A DNA stretch of 26,747 nucleotides. Origin: Pinguiococcus pyrenoidosus (lineage: Eukaryota; Sar; Pinguiophyceae; Pinguiochrysidales; Pinguiochrysidaceae). This document shows positions 1 through 9,271 of this stretch, one piece after another. The translations under genes and the position numbers were made by a program. The stretch covers positions 5,383-32,129 of the forward strand of contig JAAMXY010000114.1 in assembly GCA_019677205.1 (NCBI GenBank), given 5' to 3'. The notes under the pieces are model-generated. The model made no database searches, was not told the origin of the DNA, and saw only the letters and a list, made by a program, of their open reading frames with translations. Each line of letters opens with the position of its first letter. Position 1 is the stretch's first letter.

Positions 1-131
1 CCTCGGCCTTGGCCGGCGCCAGCGCGGGATTGCCGTCGCCTTCCATCCGCTTCGCCGCCTTTCCGGAATCGGGATTCGCGAAGATCGACGGACCGGCCGC
101 GGACAGCGCCGTCCGCGCCGCGCTGCTTCAG
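1..131 (-). CDS. Possible exon of a leftward gene, truncated by the window edge
   Basis: The minus strand is open from about 126 to the edge, with very high G+C at third codon positions. It reads as an Ala/Gly/Pro-rich peptide containing GPSIFANPDSGKAAKRMEGD; its first in-frame ATG is at 46. A possible splice acceptor (CAG) lies near 131. I recognise no domain. The plus strand is also open over 9-206, so strand is uncertain. I favour minus because third-position GC is higher and because a CRE-like site and CCAAT boxes lie upstream for a leftward gene at 307-470. Confidence 0.25.
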   Translation of the reverse strand, partial: MKQRGADGAVRGRSVDLRESRFRKGGEADGRRRQSRAGAGQGR

Positions 132-435
132 AGGGTTCTTACGAGCACAGGAAACTGGCGCCTCTCGGGAGCGAGACGCGCGGCGGCGGGAGTGCGGCGG
201 TGGTAGACCGAGGGGATCACTGGCACGCCCGGCACTCCATGTGGAGACATGAGAGTTTTGAAGCGGTTTCCCGCCACACTGATCAGACAAGGTGTTCTGC
301 GCTTCGCGATTGGCTGCACCGGCCGACGCGACGCAATGCTGGCATACATCGCGCCCGTCCGTGTTCCAGCGGCGCGCTGACGCTCGACATTGGTCCGCCA
401 GGGACGGCATGACCAATAATGGGGGTGGGTTCAAA

Positions 436-470
436 CGAGTTGACGTCACTTCAGTCGATTGAGCCAATCA
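436..470. promoter_or_regulatory. CRE-like palindrome plus CCAAT box
   Basis: The 8-bp palindrome TGACGTCA (441-448) is the full cAMP-response-element/bZIP consensus. A good NF-Y box, AGCCAATCAG, lies 14 bp further on (462-471). A second CCAAT in the opposite orientation lies at 307-312 (ATTGGC on plus). Such pairs are typical of eukaryotic proximal promoters. The only gene placed to use it is the leftward one at the window edge, since MSH3 ends nearby. Function is inferred from motifs alone. Confidence 0.4.
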
Positions 471-639
471 GCGTCCAGAGAGACTTTCGATTTGTCTTTT
501 CCGTGGCTCGTCCGATCCGTTGAAAAACGCGACACGATCTTTCAAAGCCGGGGGGCTCGAGCTGCTGCTGCCGTCCTCTGTCAGGTCCAGAAGGGCAGTG
601 GACGCTGTGGGGTTCGCCGGCCTTCCAAGCGTGGACAAT

Positions 640-704
640 GGGCTGGGGAGGCTGGAGGCTGGGGAGGCTGGGAGGCTGGGGAGGCTGGAGGCTGGGAGGC
701 AGAG
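640..704 (+). repeat. G-rich imperfect tandem array (GGAGGCTGG-type)
   Basis: About seven imperfect 8-10 nt units of the type GGAGGCTGG(G/A) run head to tail. The plus strand has many closely spaced GG and GGGG runs and could fold as a G-quadruplex. It lies downstream of the MSH3 stop codon, and no gene is assigned across it. Confidence 0.7.
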
Positions 705-1006
705 CTTGGACACGGTTGCGGAGCGGCTCGCAAGGGCGTACGAGACACGCGCAGAAGGATCCTTCTTCGGCTGGGCAATACAAGACGACTTGCGATCTTG
801 TGATGTGCAGGACCTGCGGACGAGGCAGCCCCCTCCTAGGTGGACGCTGGCGCTGCGTGGATGGTGCAGGGTGGTGTTCGCCTTGAGCCTGGAGGGCGGC
901 TTACTACTGTATGGGACAGGGTTTTGCTGCAGATTGCGAAGCGGGCGAATTCGTCGCCGTCTCCTTCTCGCGAGCCAAGGCGCTCCTTTGCCCTACACGA
1001 CGCATC

Positions 1007-4000
1007 TCACAGCTTGTCTGCGACCTTCTGTTCGAACCAACTTCGTGCATCCGCGGCCTTCTGCGCGGCTTCTTCCAGGACTCCGAGCGGCAGGCCCGCC
1101 AGCCCAGCTGTGTGGATTCCGTACGACCTCGCAGCGACACCGGCTTCGACCTTGTACAGCAAGGTGACCTCATTGTCCTCCAGGGACGCCGACGGCCGCG
1201 AAGCCACTCCCCCGTCGGCCTTGCTCGAGCCGAGGAAGCCCATGTGACAGCTCTCGAGACCGGGGATGTCGGCTTGTGCGATCTGCGGATAGTGCGTCAC
1301 AAAGAGGCAGATCGGGCGAAGTTTGGTGGCAATGTATCGCAGGGCTGCCTGCGCAAGGGCGCACCCGTCGTGGGTGCTCGTGCCGCGCCCAAGCTCGTCA
1401 AGGATCACGAGACTCCGCTTCGTCGCATTTCGGATGATGCGATTCGTCGTGGTGAGCTCCATTAAGAACGTCGACAGTCCGCTCGCAAGATCGTCGTCTG
1501 CGCCCATCCGCGTGTAGATCGAATCGAACACGCAGACGTGAGCCTCGTCGGCCGGAACGAAGGAGCCGACTTGCGCCATGATGGAAATCAGCGCGATGCT
1601 CCGCACGTAGCTGCTCTTTCCCCCCATGTTTGGACCCGTGACCAACAAGGACGTCGCGGAGGAGGTGGCCTCGGCGCCGGAGCTTCTGAGCTGGACGTCG
1701 TTGGCAACATAGTCCGACACCAGGTGCTCGAGGATCGGATGCCGAGCATTCGTCAGGCTCACTCGTCTCGGGCCGGAGTCGCCCTTGTCCGTAAAGCATG
1801 GCCGGACATACCCCGGCAAGGCCGCCACCCGAGCGAGGGCGGCCACAGCGTCGACCATGCCCACGAGGTCCACCAATGCCGGAAGAATGCCATCCTCGCC
1901 TCGGTCGTCCGTCGGGGCCAGTCTCTCCACACCAAGCCGGGAGCCGCACAGACTCGTGCAGATGCTCCGGCAGTGATCCCGCCACGCCTGGTCCTTCGCG
2001 ATGACCACCTCCTCTCTCGCCTCCAGGAGGCGCTGGTGAAGATCCGGGGTTCTTGCCGTGTGGTATCGAAGCACGCCCTTGGTCTGCGACACGATGCTCC
2101 AATCGCGGGGCGCAATATGCTTTGCATCAACTCGGTCCAGCTCCACCATGTACTCCAACGACGATGACGGTCCCGTCCGGACGGTCTTCCACTCCAGGTG
2201 CGGTCTTCCCAGCGTCTCGCGAACTGCGTCCAACTCTGCGCGCAACTGCCTTTCCGCCTCCTTCACGTTGTTTATGGCATGAACGAGACCTGGGAAGGTC
2301 TCAATGAGGTCCGCAGAGATCGGCATCGAGTCTTCCAACTTCGACGCTTCGCCCTTCTCCGTGCTCTCAATCGCATCGGTGTTGATGGTTTGCAAGACGG
2401 TCTCCACGTTCCACTTGCTTCCGGCTGGGACGCCCTGAAACGCCCTGCGGAGCGCGGCGAAAGGTCCTTTTGCCTCCATCGCCTCACTTGCGCCCCGAGC
2501 GAGGGCTTCGACTTGTGACAGCATCCTAATCATGGACCCAAGGAGTAGCACCGTCCGCTTCGGCGTGATGACGTGGGAACGCAGCTGCGTCATAAGATGG
2601 CCAAAATCCGGTGCCCGCTTTAGCTCCGACAGCAGCTCTCGGACCTGCAACACGTAGCCATCTGAGCTGTTCCCGTCCAGGGCAGCCTTCAGATCTTCCA
2701 CCATGTCGAGGCGCTCGTTGATCATGTGGATGTCGAGGAGAGGTTTGCGAATCCACTCGCGCAGGGTTCGCCGGCCCACCGGCGTGTCCGTCTTGTCGAG
2801 GAGCCAGAAGAGAGACCCCTTTTGTCCCTGAGAGGTCCTGAGCAACTCCAGGTCGCGAATCGTCTGGCCATCGAGCAGCATGCAGGAAGTGTTGATGTCA
2901 ACCAGTGGCTTCGCCTTGCTCACAACCACCAGATCCGAAAGTCCATACTGGTTCAGATGGCGATGCAACGCGCTTAGGGCGCGCTTCACGACTGTTGGCA
3001 TGTCCGTCGAGGCCTTCAGAAGGGTCTCGCTTGGTGAGAACGTTCTCTCGGGCAGTCGCTCCAAGCGGCACTTTCCATCCTGGGTCACTCGGGCGAGGAC
3101 TCCGTCGGTGCCTTTCGACAAGGCGCCGTCGGAAACAATCAGTTCGGCCGGGTGCAACTGCCGCATTCGCGTCTCTAGCGCCAGCCGGAATTTCGATTGC
3201 TTGGAGGTCTCCTCCTCGAAGAAGTCATACACCACCCGTCCGCTGGCAGGCTCCATGGCGCCCAGGCCGAAGCAGACTCGGCTCTCTGCCTTCGGCATCG
3301 AGGCTTCGTAGAGAGCGACGATCCATCGTTCCATAGTGTCGTTCGCAGCGTTTGCCGTGCTCGCCGCGGCGGTGCCTCGACGAGCGGATTCCTCGGGCGG
3401 CTTGGATGCCTCGTTGTCGACTTCCGCCGTGTGCGCATGAGCGTCCATTTCATCGTCACGTCGGCTTTGGTCCGCATCCAGCTCGTCGCCTGCCTCTTCC
3501 GGAGGGGGTGGATTAGCAAAGCTGTACACTTCGCAGAGCGCTCGCTGGAACGTGCCGCTTTTCTTCCCACTCGTCTTGCCTGCGGCCTTGAGGGCCGCCG
3601 TCTCGCTCTGTCGCACGATTCCCACCTTGTGACCCGCGTTGACGAGCCTCCGAACATGCTTCAGGAGTGTTACGGTCGGCACGGAAGCGACGACATAGTT
3701 ACGATCTATGAAATGCCAAATTCGCGAGACATTGGACACAGACACGGCGTCTCGCCCGAAGAATCGGAACTTGTAGCCGATCTGAATCGCAAGGACCATG
3801 CCGAGGTTCCGATGACGACCCCTGATCTCCGCCACCTGCTCCTCCAACGGTGTGAGGAGCTGCTCACCAGCCGCCAGCTTCTTCTTGTTCGGCTTCGGCG
3901 GCTTCACGCCGGCAGCGGCCGCGTCTTCCGCCTCTGCCGCCAGGCGAGACACATGTCTGGGACCGCTCTGCTCGTTGCCAAAGCCGAAGCCCACGCCAGA

Positions 4001-4415
4001 TCCCCGGCCCGCATTGCCAGACTCTGCCATGGCCTTGGCGCTCGACTCGGCGGCCGCCTGGAACGCGCGTCTGGCCTCCGCAGAAGGCACGCGAGAGGAC
4101 AGGATCGAGTCGAAATCGATCGACTCCACAGGCTGCGCCGGCCCTTGTCTCGCGCCGCTATCCTCATCTGGCTCCGCGGTCTGCGCTGCAGCAAAGCCAC
4201 GCACTTTCTGCAAACGTCGAGAGACGATCCAGGTGAACATGGTCAACGCCACGCGGACAAATGCGAAAGGAGGTCCAAACCTTCTCGGGTGCTCGATTCT
4301 CCTTCTTCGGCGCCTCAGCCGCGTCCAGAAACACCACGTCGTCGTCGGGACGCGACCTCTTGCGAGACGCTGCAGCGGTTCCGCCAAAGAAGCGAGACAA
4401 CGTGGACTGCTTCAT
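1007..4415 (-). CDS. MSH3: DNA mismatch repair protein MSH3 (MutS homologue)
   Basis: This encodes the MSH3 subunit of MutS-beta, which with MSH2 recognises insertion/deletion loops in nuclear mismatch repair. I join exon 1 (4415-4281) to exon 2 (4207-1007) across a 73-nt phase-0 GT-AG intron, giving 1,111 residues; human MSH3 is of similar length. Residues 1-10 (MKQSTLSRFF) form a PCNA-interacting peptide, followed by a basic KRSR stretch. The mismatch-binding domain starts near 164 and contains GYKFRFFG, as in MSH3 rather than the F-x-E form of MSH6. An acidic low-complexity insert follows, then connector, lever and clamp regions. The C-terminal ATPase has Walker A TGPNMGGKSS at about 902-911 and Walker B VILDELGRGTSTHDG near 978-992. 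The unspliced frame also has a Met at 4387, but that start lacks the PCNA peptide. An E2F-type site lies 66 bp upstream. Confidence 0.96.
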
Positions 4416-4643
4416 CGCTGCAGCGAAGCGAGGCGAAGGCCGCGGATGCGCAGATCTTAAAGGCGGTCGAATTGCCAGGGTTTTGGCGGGAAAACGCCGC
4501 TCCGCTGCTCGTCTTGTTATCATTGTTCGGAAGCCGTCCGGTTCTCCAGGATCGATCCTGAGTATTTGCCGTCTGCGACGTCAGCTGAAAAACCTCGCGA
4601 GCGCCAGAGACGCGCAGTGCCAGCGAAAGTCTTCTGAAGTGTC
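4416..4643. promoter_or_regulatory. Divergent promoter between MSH3 and the small plastid-protein gene
   Basis: Only 228 bp separate the two start codons, so both genes must share this region. It holds an E2F-type site (4481-4494) on the MSH3 side and a palindromic bZIP core, GACGTC (4577-4582, within TGCGACGTCAGC), on the other. I see no clear TATA box. Confidence 0.6.
4481..4494 (-). promoter_or_regulatory. E2F/DP binding site upstream of MSH3
   Basis: The sequence TTTTGGCGGGAAAA contains the textbook E2F site TTTGGCGGGAAA and fits the plant/algal form WTTSSCSS. It lies 66-79 bp upstream of the MSH3 start codon. E2F control of replication and repair genes at G1/S is well established in animals and plants. 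That this site works here is inference. Confidence 0.65.
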
Positions 4644-5135
4644 ATGAGGTTCGCTGTCGCAGTGGTGCTGCTTTTGGGTGTCTTGGCGAGGGGCGTAGCA
4701 GGCTGGAAGGTATGTTGAAGAAGGACAGACGAGCTCCCTGAGGGAATCTTCTTCTAGATGGAACACTCATGTTGGGGAGACTGCTGCGCGGGTAGGTGGC
4801 ACCGAAGGGAGGTTTGCTGTGCAAGAACGGTGCAGGAGGGTTGCTTTCGAGCTCTAGCAGGGCTCCCATGAGGCTCTTTGAGAAAGAGGGCCCTTCGGAG
4901 ATGGACGAGCGATCCAACTTCGCGCAGGAGAGTCTCGGCAAGAGCCCCACGGAGGTCGACTTTGAGTTCGACGGCGCAACGGTGAGCGACGCCTTGAACT
5001 AGCTTCGTGCCTTGACGTTGCAAAGGGGCAGCGTTCGCTAAAATGCTCTCTGCCGGGTCCTCCGCACAGGCTGGTATTGCGGTTTTCGCGCTGATCGCGT
5101 TCAATTTCTTCATCTTGGGAGGCGACTGGATGTAG
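4644..5135 (+). CDS. Small predicted plastid-targeted single-helix membrane protein
   Basis: Three small exons, 4644-4709, 4796-4981 and 5070-5135, join in phase 0 across 86- and 88-nt GT-AG introns (donors GTATGT and GTGAGC; the second acceptor has a good pyrimidine tract). They give 105 residues. Residues 1-20 (MRFAVAVVLLLGVLARGVAG) form a clear signal peptide, followed by Trp-Lys and a Ser/Gly/basic stretch to about 46 that resembles a transit peptide. An acidic region follows (47-84), then one hydrophobic C-terminal helix, AGIAVFALIAFNFFIL, ending GGDWM. The layout suits a small thylakoid-membrane protein with bipartite plastid targeting, where an aromatic +1 residue is typical of red complex plastids. 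I do not recognise the family. A secreted or endomembrane protein is the alternative. The gene model rests on splice signals and continuity only. Confidence 0.6.
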
Positions 5136-5620
5136 GTAGACGGGGTCATGCGTGACGTGTCGGCAGGAAGCGCAGTGTGTAGAAGGTCGAAAAAAATCTG
5201 AAAGAATACTTTCAGCTGCAAATCTCGACGTCTTCTAGAAGCTGCGAGGCTCACCTGTCGGGTATCGTCGAAGGTCTCGGCACATCACACGCAGGAAGCA
5301 AGACTCACGGAAACAAGAACTCACGCGCACGCAACGCAAACACAATCAAGCACAACGAGCGACCGTCTCGTCCACTGGCGAGACGCCGTCGAAATCGTCA
5401 ATAATGTCACAGGCCACCGGCACACATCACTCTCCTAGGTACACGGCCACGGAAGGCCCACTTCTCCCGGTGCCAAGGCAAAAAAAAACCATGCTCGTCT
5501 CGCCGCATTGCCAAGCCCGAGGGCATCCTCGAATCGAAAGGCGCCTTCCTTTGCAGAAGCCAGGCCTCGAGGGGGCACGACGGCGCAAGGCTACCGGGCA
5601 AGGCTGGTGTCTCACTCGTA
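5136..5620. other. Convergent intergenic region
   Basis: This 485-bp interval lies between two convergent stop codons and presumably holds both 3' UTRs. It is less GC-rich than its neighbours, with AC-rich stretches around 5290-5350 and an A9 run at 5481-5489. I see no coding exon, RNA gene or repeat array. Confidence 0.5.
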
Positions 5621-7545
5621 CTATCTCCACGAAAGCCCAAAGATGCTCTGCTCCTGCGGGGCGAGGGGCGGTCGGACGTCCATGGACTGCTCTTCTGTAT
5701 CCTGTGCTTCCCCGAAGGCGTCCGAAAGCAAGGCGTCCTGCGTGCCCTCGGCAACCTCTCCGTCGGGGTCGTCTTCCTGTTCTTCGCGATGGCTCTTCAC
5801 CCGCGTGCGGCCATCGCTCTTGGATTCCGTCTCCTCGTCACTGGGCGGATCTAGATCCTCACTAACTAACACATTGATGCTCCCGCGAGGAGTCTTGAGG
5901 GTCACCTCCGCCTCATGCTGCCCATTCAGGTCGGCATCCCAGAAGCCCTGCGACCCGGACGAAGACCCCGAGCCGTTCCTCTTCCTCCCGACCGGCGCAT
6001 TCACCGAGCCGTCGAAGCTGAAGTCGTCGAAGACCACCGGCGTGGTTGGCCGACTGTTGCTGCCGGTGTCCGAGCTGACACTCATGCTGCTGCTCAGAGC
6101 GAGCCTGGCGAACTGCGGGTCAAAGTTCTGGACGCTCAGGTCGTCCTCTGCGTGGCCCTGGTGACCGTCATCCGAAGCGCCGTCGTCCTTGAGGGCGTTT
6201 CGGATTTGCTCGCTCGACGGCCGCGGTTCCATCGGTCGAATCGGCGGCGCCATGCTCAGCGTCATCAGCGCCTCGAAGTCGATGCTTCCGTACGCGAAGA
6301 ATTCCTGGTCCTTCACCTCACCCGAGCCATTGGCCCCAAGTCGCTTCGACGCATCGCGGTTGAGCAGTTGGGCGATGAAGATGGCCGACATCCTCGACAT
6401 GTAAGTCGGGACCTTCAGCGGTGCGTGGCGAAGTCGGTAGAAGAGCTTCTGCCGGTTCCGCGTGTACCAGGGCGGCAGCCCCGTGAGCATTTCGTACGTG
6501 ATCATGCCGAGGCCCCACCAGTCGACGGTTTTGCCGTGTCCAACCCGATTCAAAACTTCCGGCGCCATGTACTCCGGGGTGCCGCACATGCTCTTGGCAC
6601 CCGCCGCCGGCTCCTTGACGCCCGCCTTTGCAAGGCCAAAGTCCCCAAGCTTGATGTGGCCATTGTCCTGGAGGAAGACGTTCTCGGGCTTCAAGTCGCG
6701 GTACACGACGTCCCGAGAGTGGAGATGCTCCAATGCGAGCGTCAACTCGGCCGCGTAGAAGCGCGCGACTCGCTCCGGGAAACGACGATACCGGCTAAGG
6801 TGGAAGAAGAGCTCCCCTCCCGCACAGAAGTCCATCACCATGAAGAGCTTCTCCTCGTTCTGGAACGCGTAGTGGAGCTTGGTGATGAACGGGTGTGAAC
6901 TCGTCCCAAGCACGAGGCGCTCCGTCTTCGTTCGCTGGATCTGCCTGCGCCGTACGAGCTCCCGTTTCTTCAAGACCTGCAGAATGCCATTTGTCAGCGA
7001 GTTGCCATTTGTCAGCGAGTTGCCATTTGTCAGCGAGTTGCCATTTGTCAGCGAGTTCCCAGCAAGAGTGTGAGCAGGCAGACCCGGTAGCTGGAAGCGA
7101 GCACGCACCTTCATCGCGTAGAGCTTCTCTTCGTCGCCGCCATGCTTCTTGCGGACGAGGATGACTTTGCCAAAGCTTCCCTTCCCCACGACTCGCAGCA
7201 TGGTAAAATCGGTCAGCTTTGGCTGGCCGCGGACAGAAGGTGTCCCGCTCGGCTCTACGGAGCCAGCCACCGTCGCGTCGCTCCTCCTGCACGGAAGCCA
7301 CGGCCCGTCAGCATGCGGAGGGACGACGCCATTCACGCATCCAGTTCTCACCTAACGAAGCTTCCCGACGAGCTATCCGAGGGCCTCTCATCCATTTTCT
7401 CGGACCCGTTGCTGCCTGAGCTGCCGGGCAGTACTCGCTTGGCAATCTGCAAGGAAGCCATGCGCTTCGTCGCATCTCGCATCTCGTCGGGGGAAATGTA
7501 GGCGCTGTATTCGGGAGTGACCGCCGGAGAGCTGCTCTGATCCAT
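5621..7545 (-). CDS. AGC-family Ser/Thr protein kinase (S6K/Akt-like)
   Basis: Exons 7545-7352, 7286-7109 and 6976-5621 are joined by a 65-nt phase-2 intron and a 132-nt phase-0 intron, giving 575 residues. The catalytic core has the glycine loop GKGSFGKV (99-106), the ATP-binding Lys in YAMK (124), YRDLKPEN (catalytic Asp218), DFG (236-238) and the activation segment KSMCGTPEYMAPE. The PDK1-type phosphosite is therefore Ser253 rather than the usual Thr. The AGC C-tail follows: NFDPQFARL, then the hydrophobic motif FDDFSF (440-445, phosphosite Ser444), then an acidic Ser-rich end. Removing the 132-nt intron restores the AGC consensus YAMKVLKKREL. The start is uncertain: the frame is open upstream to an acceptor-like CAG at 7626-7624, so a further upstream exon may exist. 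Such kinases act downstream of PDK1/TOR in growth signalling; the exact subfamily is not resolved. Confidence 0.93.
6985..7056 (-). repeat. 18-nt tandem repeat (four copies) inside a kinase intron
   Basis: Four essentially perfect copies of an 18-nt unit (TGCCATTTGTCAGCGAGT on plus) lie within kinase intron 2 (6977-7108). The unit is a multiple of three and has no stop in the kinase frame, so the unspliced intron reads through as repeated NSLTNG. Confidence 0.95.
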
Positions 7546-8400
7546 GCTGGCATCCTCGTCCGAGTCCACGTGATCATGCTCCTCCCCGTCCTCTCCATCC
7601 TCATCCTGCCCTAGTATCGATTTCTGCGGGCACGCATTCGTGAATCGTTAATTTCGTGAATCGTGAATCGTGAATCGTGAATCGTGAATCGCATATTTGA
7701 TTTCGACGGACGAAGTCCGTCTGCCGCCAGCACTTTCCGCCCCCTGACTGCCGCACACATCCTCCACTTCGCCTTCCTCCACACATCTCAGCGCTTTCCA
7801 GGCCTCCCAGAGGTTCCCCACGCGGAATCTCCACGAAGTTCGCCACGATTTGGGGGCGTATCGCATCGCATCGCCTCTGTCCGCTCCCCGGCGCACGAGA
7901 TTCGTACCCGAAACCAGTTTCTGAGACTCATGGCAGGTCCTCCCGTCGCCTGCCCCGAGCACCGCCGGAGAGTCCTCCCGGTCGTCCTCGACCCGAGGGG
8001 CAGCGCGGAGCGTGCTCTCGAAGCGGAGGTGCACTGACGCTGGTGCGCCAAGGAGGTCGGCAGCCCTTGCTGGCGCAAACCATGCGCCAGGAAGGGCACG
8101 GAGGGTAGCTAGGAGTGTTTTCCAGAAAATGAGAATTATTATTTGAAACAAATAGCTTCCCGGTCCTGATTCGCCCGCCTTCGGCACCCCTCGAATCGAT
8201 CACCATCATCAAGTTTTCCCCGAGCTGGATGCTGGTTATGACAGATGGAAGCGTAGAGCACCTCCAGTACCACCGGGCTGTCCAGGAGTCCAGGAACAAT
8301 TTCAATGGAAAGGAATGACACAAGATTCTATCTTTCGGTGCTTCTCGCTCAAATCCTCTCCATTCAGTTTCCCACCCAGCTTCGGACAGCCGCTCATTGC
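7546..8400. other. Divergent upstream region of the kinase and oxidoreductase genes
   Basis: The interval separates two divergent genes. Minus-strand 7546-7623 is open in frame with kinase exon 1 and encodes an acidic stretch (QDEDGEDGEEHDH), so it may be coding. It is preceded by an acceptor-like CCCGCAG and then a heptamer repeat, which suggests an intron with an unlocated first exon around 7700-7900. On plus, the oxidoreductase frame is open from an ATG at 8305. I see no recognisable promoter element or RNA gene. Confidence 0.4.
7654..7691 (+). repeat. 7-nt tandem repeat (TCGTGAA), five copies
   Basis: Five perfect copies of TCGTGAA plus a partial unit occur here, and a diverged single copy lies at 7638-7644. 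The array lies just upstream of the likely acceptor for the first visible kinase exon, so it may be in an intron or 5' UTR. Confidence 0.9.
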
Positions 8401-9171
8401 ATGCCTTGTGGACCCCTCCGCCGAGTCTCTCTTGTCTTCCTGCTTTCTCGCGCAGCTGCCTTCACTGCTCGAGCCGACATGAGCGTCAAAGTCGCGGTGA
8501 TCGGCGCGGGAGGAGTGGGGGTCACGCTGGGCGACGCCATGGCGAAGAACGGCGCAGAAGTTCGCTACGGTGTGCGGAATCCGGACAGCGAGAAGACGCA
8601 GAAGATGCTGCAAGAGCGACCTCCTGCGACGGTGGCGGAGCCTGTGGTCGATGCCGTCGCCTGGGCCGATGCGATAGTGCTCGCGACGCCGGGAAGCCCG
8701 ACTGAGGAGGGCATCAAGGAAGTAGCCGCGAGCCTGGGACCTGGGACCGCCAACAAGGTGATCCTGGACGCGACGAATCCGCTGTCGGCTTTCCAGGACG
8801 GACTTCAGGTGCGCTGGGGACAGCCTACGTCCGGCGGGGAAGTGCTGCAGGAGGCGCTTCCCGATGCGGCGGTGTACAAAGCCTTCAACACCATTGGCGT
8901 TGAGCACATGGCAGCCGCGGACGGCTCGCAGGTCACGGGGGAGCAGCTCACCATGCTCTTCTGCGGCTCCAACGACGCCGAGAAGAAGGAGCTCGCTTCA
9001 ACGATCATTGCCAAAGTTGGCTTCACGCCCGTCTACTGCGGCCCGATTCGGTATGCTCGGAACCTGGAGGCCATCGCGGAGCTTTGGATCCACGAGGCCA
9101 TCTTCAATGGCCAAGGGCGCAACTTTCACTACCAATTCATCAAGAAGCCGGAGGCAGGGAAGGCGGACTAA
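8401..9171 (+). CDS. NADP oxidoreductase, F420-dependent-reductase-like, probably organelle-targeted
   Basis: This intronless gene encodes a Rossmann-fold protein of the F420-dependent NADP reductase (F420_oxidored) family. The dinucleotide motif VAVIGAGGVG starts two residues after the Met at 8479. GVRNP follows, suggesting NADPH preference, then DATNP and YKAFNTIG, and near the end YARNLEAIAELWIHEA, all typical of the family. From the ATG at 8401 the protein has 256 residues; the first 26 (MPCGPLRRVSLVFLLSRAAAF...) look like a short signal peptide ending AAAF, resembling the ASAFAP plastid signal of red complex-plastid algae. The frame extends to an ATG at 8305 (288 residues), and 8479 would give a cytosolic form. 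Eukaryotic members are not known to use F420, so the substrate is unknown. The neighbouring sirtuin gene is convergent, with 100 bp between stop codons. Confidence 0.88.
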   Translation: MPCGPLRRVSLVFLLSRAAAFTARADMSVKVAVIGAGGVGVTLGDAMAKNGAEVRYGVRNPDSEKTQKMLQERPPATVAEPVVDAVAWADAIVLATPGSPTEEGIKEVAASLGPGTANKVILDATNPLSAFQDGLQVRWGQPTSGGEVLQEALPDAAVYKAFNTIGVEHMAAADGSQVTGEQLTMLFCGSNDAEKKELASTIIAKVGFTPVYCGPIRYARNLEAIAELWIHEAIFNGQGRNFHYQFIKKPEAGKAD

Positions 9172-9271
9172 GGACAACTGTTCACAAGGCGTCGATAGGT
9201 AGCGCCTTGCTCTCGCGTGTCAATTCTCGCTCGGGCTCTCACTTGAGTACGCTATCCAAGCGAAGCTGTTG

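Larger units (their letters stand above)
132..1006. other. Gene-free interval between the left-edge gene and the MSH3 3' end
   Basis: No convincing coding region is visible. Overlapping ORFs on both strands (for example 520-1167 plus) are low-complexity translations of a GGCTGGGGA-type array and run antisense into the MSH3 3' end. The interval holds promoter-like motifs around 307-470 and the G-rich array at 640-704. The rest probably includes the MSH3 3' UTR. Confidence 0.5.

Noticed and set aside
520-1167. 215-codon plus-strand ORF
   Set aside because: Low-complexity translation of the GGAGGCTGG array running antisense into the MSH3 3' end.
3197-4561. 454-codon plus-strand ORF
   Set aside because: It is antisense to MSH3 and has no recognisable motif; a GC-rich shadow frame.
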